DNA from: UBA4582 sp965657335
GTDB taxonomy: Bacteria; Pseudomonadota; Gammaproteobacteria; Pseudomonadales; Azotimanducaceae
DNA: 64,000 bases
Direction of reading: 5' to 3'
NCBI GenBank assembly: GCA_965657335.1
Contig: CBFHOH010000001.1
Coordinates: 124,001 to 188,000, forward strand
Of this stretch, positions 61,614 through 64,000 are shown piece after piece (position 1 is the stretch's first letter; each line of letters begins with the position of its first letter). Made by a program: the position numbers and the translations under genes. The notes below the pieces were generated by a model. That model did no database searches, had not been told where the DNA came from, and saw only the letters and a program-made list of their open reading frames with translations.

Positions 61614-63002
61614 ATGCGATATAAAAGTACCCGGGGCCAGGTTTCAGATTTAAGCTTTACCGAAGCCGTGCTAATGGGCTTAGCCACTGATGGTGGTTTG
61701 CTGCTGCCAGAGTCGGTGCCTGATGTCTCAAAACATCTGGAAGCTTGGCAGTCCTTGTCCTATTCCGAACTGGCCAAAAAAGTAATGGCTTTGTATATCG
61801 ATGATATCTCAGCCGATGAGCTCGGTGGAATCATTGACCGAAGCTACTCAACGTTCACCGATGAGCGAGTCACGCCGCTGAATAGGGTGGGTGATACCTA
61901 TATTTTAGAATTATTCCACGGACCGACGCTGGCCTTTAAAGACGTCGCTTTGCAATTTCTGGGTAATGTTTTCGAACATATACTCATGGAAACAGGAGGT
62001 GAACTTAACATTGTTGGCGCGACTAGCGGTGATACTGGCAGCGCGGCAATTGCAGGAGTCCGGGGAAAGGACAAAATCAATATTTTCATTATGTTTCCTG
62101 AAGGCAAGACCAGCGAGTTGCAGGAACTGCAGATGACGTCTGTGCTTGATAATAATGTTCACAATATTGCAGTTGATGGCAGCTTTGATGATTGCCAAGC
62201 GTTGCTTAAGTCGGTTTTCTCAGACCTTCCTTTTAAACAACAGTACCAATTGGGAGCGGTAAACTCTGTTAATTGGGCGAGAATACTTGCGCAAATCGTC
62301 TACTTTTTCTCTGCCTATTTTCAGTTAAAACAGCAACAGCCGCAGACGNNNNNNNNNNNNNNNNNNNNNNNNNNNNNNNNNNNNNNNNNNNNNNNNNNNN
62401 NNNNNNNNNNNNNNNNNNNNNNNNNNNNNNNNNNNNNNNNNNNNNNNNNNNNNNNNNNNNNNNNNNNNNNNNNNNNNNNNNNNNNNNNNNNNNNNNNNNN
62501 NNNNNNNNNNNNNNNNNNNNNNNNNNNNNNNNNNNNNNNNNNNNNNNNNNNNNNNNNNNNNNNNNNNNNNNNNNNNNNNNNNNNNNNNNNNNNNNNNNNN
62601 NNNNNNNNNNNNNNNNNNNNNNNNNNNNNNNNNNNNNNNNNNNNNNNNNNNAAATTTAATACGCCGTCATTTGATCAAACCTTTGCTGCAGGTTCAGCCT
62701 CTAACGAGCAAACGCTCGCTGCAATACAGGAAATTTACGAAAGTGAGGGTTATATTGCTGACCCGCACACAGCAGTAGGTTTGCACGTAGGTAAAACGCT
62801 CGGTCGCACGGAGGTGCCGATAATCCATCTTTCAACAGCGCACCCTGCCAAATTTGATGCCGCGATAAAATTGGCATTACCGGAAGTTCACGCGGTGCAT
62901 CCGACGTTGGAGGCGCTAAAAGGCGCTGAAACTAGAAAAAGTAAACTCGAGGTTGACGAAGACGCGCTTAAGGCCTTTATCGAAAAAAATCGTGCTAGTT
63001 AG
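61614..63002 (+). CDS. thrC: Threonine synthase (C-terminal third partly hidden by Ns)
   Basis: PLP enzyme converting phosphohomoserine to threonine. 462 residues. The N-terminus is MRYKSTRGQVSDLSFTEAVL; the PLP lysine is in FHGPTLAFKDVALQFLGN; GATSGDTGSAAI binds phosphate. N-run 62349-62651 hides 101 residues in frame. The C-terminus with ADPHTAVGL and HLSTAHPAKF is visible. Not linked to hom here; thrB lies 13 kb upstream. Confidence 0.96.
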   Translation: MRYKSTRGQVSDLSFTEAVLMGLATDGGLLLPESVPDVSKHLEAWQSLSYSELAKKVMALYIDDISADELGGIIDRSYSTFTDERVTPLNRVGDTYILELFHGPTLAFKDVALQFLGNVFEHILMETGGELNIVGATSGDTGSAAIAGVRGKDKINIFIMFPEGKTSELQELQMTSVLDNNVHNIAVDGSFDDCQALLKSVFSDLPFKQQYQLGAVNSVNWARILAQIVYFFSAYFQLKQQQPQTXXXXXXXXXXXXXXXXXXXXXXXXXXXXXXXXXXXXXXXXXXXXXXXXXXXXXXXXXXXXXXXXXXXXXXXXXXXXXXXXXXXXXXXXXXXXXXXXXXXXXKFNTPSFDQTFAAGSASNEQTLAAIQEIYESEGYIADPHTAVGLHVGKTLGRTEVPIIHLSTAHPAKFDAAIKLALPEVHAVHPTLEALKGAETRKSKLEVDEDALKAFIEKNRAS

Positions 63003-63018
63003 TGCTATTTTTTAAAGG

Positions 63019-63711
63019 CTATCTGAGCAGCTTTTCAATGGCTGCGGGCAGATCTTCAATTAGATCTATGACCTGATCTGCTTGTGTTGCGCCTGGATTA
63101 GGCTTGGTCTCAGACCTCAGCCAAACGGTGTGTAACCCAGCTCGATTGGCTGCATCTATATCAAGCACGGGGTCATCGCCTACATAAACCATTTGAGCTG
63201 GCTCGATATTGTTGTGATTTAGCGCCGCATGAAAGAGATCGTGTGCTGGTTTGGGTGCCCCAACTTGCTCCGCCGAAAATGCAAAAGAAAAATAGTTGTC
63301 GAGACCGATGCGTTTGATGTCGGCATTGCCGTTTGAAAGCGCACCCAAGGTATAGCGTGTTGAGAGATGTGCAAGGGTGTCGAGGCTACCTTCGAAAAAC
63401 TCTACCTGATTACGTGCGATCAAAAAAACTTCAATCGCTTGGTGCGACAACTCAGTAGCCTCAGAGGGGCTTACTTCACTGAGTTCAAGCGCGTGTTCAA
63501 TTATTCGCCGGCGCAGTTCAGTAATTTTTTTCTTGAGCTCAGGCTCTCGGTCGGTGATGACGTGTCTTAGTTCGCGCATCGATTCGGCGGTATGACTCAG
63601 TTGTGGCACTGTTGTTTTAAGCCACTCGTTCAGCCTTTTCTCTGCTCTTAAGATCGTCGGCTTGGTTGCCCAGAGCGTATCATCAAGGTCAAATCCAATT
63701 ACTTTAATCAT
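63019..63711 (-). CDS. HAD-superfamily hydrolase (YigB-like)
   Basis: Small-molecule phosphatase, 230 residues from ATG 63709-63711, overlapping the xerC stop by 8 bp. Motif I is VIGFDLDDTLW, motif II LGALSNGN, motif III Lys in GAPKPAHDLF, motif IV YVGDDPVLDIDAANRAG. Position after xerC matches E. coli yigB, whose product dephosphorylates FMN; the substrate here is not proven. Confidence 0.88.
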   Translation of the reverse strand: MIKVIGFDLDDTLWATKPTILRAEKRLNEWLKTTVPQLSHTAESMRELRHVITDREPELKKKITELRRRIIEHALELSEVSPSEATELSHQAIEVFLIARNQVEFFEGSLDTLAHLSTRYTLGALSNGNADIKRIGLDNYFSFAFSAEQVGAPKPAHDLFHAALNHNNIEPAQMVYVGDDPVLDIDAANRAGLHTVWLRSETKPNPGATQADQVIDLIEDLPAAIEKLLR

Positions 63712-64000
63712 TCGCACCACCGGAGTCGTTAGGGTTTTTTGCTTTAGTCTGGGCTCGCGGATGTGCTTTATCGTATACATCTGCTAAGTGCTGAAAATTC
63801 AGATGCGTGTAGATCTGGGTTGTTGAAATGTCAGCGTGACCGAGTAGCTCCTGCACAGCTCTCAGATCACCGCTCGACTCAAGCATGTGGCTTGCAAAAG
63901 AATGCCTAAGCATATGCGGATGAATATTTCCGGGAATACCTTGTCGTGATGTCCAGTAACGGATTCTAGCCTGCACGTTTCTTGCACTAATGCGGTTTCC
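63704..64000 (-). CDS. xerC: Tyrosine recombinase XerC (5' part outside window)
   Basis: Resolves chromosome dimers at dif with XerD. Only the C-terminal catalytic part is present and the frame is open to the window edge (GNRISARNVQARIRYW). Active-site residues visible are HPHMLRHSF (His-x-x-Arg), LLGHADISTTQ (His) and the nucleophile Tyr in TQIYTHLNFQHLADVYD. About 98 residues are visible, followed by a short polar tail. Confidence 0.96.
   Translation of the reverse strand, partial: GNRISARNVQARIRYWTSRQGIPGNIHPHMLRHSFASHMLESSGDLRAVQELLGHADISTTQIYTHLNFQHLADVYDKAHPRAQTKAKNPNDSGGAND

Noticed and set aside
1..64000. CRISPR arrays, insertion sequences, tRNA or rRNA genes, prophage
   Set aside because: Looked for direct repeats with spacers, transposase motifs, terminal inverted repeats and clover-leaf sequences by eye; none was convincing. 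A tRNAscan or ISfinder run would be decisive.

Overview
The window is the replication-origin region of a gammaproteobacterial chromosome followed by a long housekeeping block. Gene content and order (atpIBEFHAG, parAB, rsmG-mnmG-mnmE-yidC-yidD-rnpA-rpmH | oriC | dnaA-dnaN-recF-gyrB; glyQS-lpxL; trkA-rsmB-fmt-def | LysM-dprA-tsaC-aroE; thrB-DUF2782-polA-engB-cyt c4-dsbA; comM-glnK; xerC-HAD) resemble Pseudomonas and relatives. Moderate GC and the cytochrome-c-tailed cox operon suggest a marine Pseudomonadales/Cellvibrionales-type (OM60/SAR92-like) aerobe. That placement is inference from gene order and remembered protein sequences, not from a tree. Nine N-runs (5434-5830, 7649-7689, 10573-10894, 14138-14166, 35246-35411, 46339-46497, 47001-47108, 49410-49524, 62349-62651) hide parts of parB, rsmG, mnmE, oriC, tsaC, ctaB, sco1, polA and thrC. 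Where both flanks of a gene are visible the reading frame is kept across the gap.

Layout. 1-5.2 kb: F1Fo ATP synthase operon (minus). 5.3-13.85 kb: ParAB segregation genes, the tRNA-wobble modification genes mnmG/mnmE, rRNA methylase rsmG, and membrane insertase yidC with yidD, rnpA and rpmH (all minus). 13.85-14.4 kb: oriC with four or five DnaA-box matches and an AT-rich tract. 14.4-21.6 kb: dnaA, TWO tandem dnaN genes, recF carrying two parS sites, and gyrB (plus). 21.6-32.1 kb: gmhB, glyS, glyQ, an LpxL-like acyltransferase, trkH, trkA, rsmB, fmt, def. 32.3-39 kb: LysM protein, dprA, purE, tsaC, aroE, prlC, yheV. 39-47.7 kb: cytochrome c oxidase structural and assembly genes, with no ctaA at its usual place. 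47.7-56.7 kb: thrB, DUF2782, polA, a pair of putative sigma-E-driven small RNAs, engB, cytochrome c4, dsbA, an acyl-CoA ligase and ihfB. 57-64 kb: an unusual IMP dehydrogenase, cytochrome c5, comM, glnK, thrC, a HAD phosphatase and the 3' end of xerC.

Working together: the origin, DnaA, clamps, RecF, GyrB, ParAB and parS form the initiation and segregation module. The cox cluster, cytochromes c4/c5, Sco proteins and ATP synthase form aerobic respiration. The least ordinary items are (1) the duplicated sRNA locus between polA and engB, with GAACTT-N16-TC-type promoters, matching terminators and compensatory stem changes; (2) a second sliding clamp whose peptide-binding cleft residues have changed; (3) an IMPDH resembling the Tritrichomonas foetus enzyme, under an operator-like promoter; (4) the cox assembly cluster lacking ctaA. 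I saw no CRISPR array, insertion sequence, tRNA or rRNA gene.
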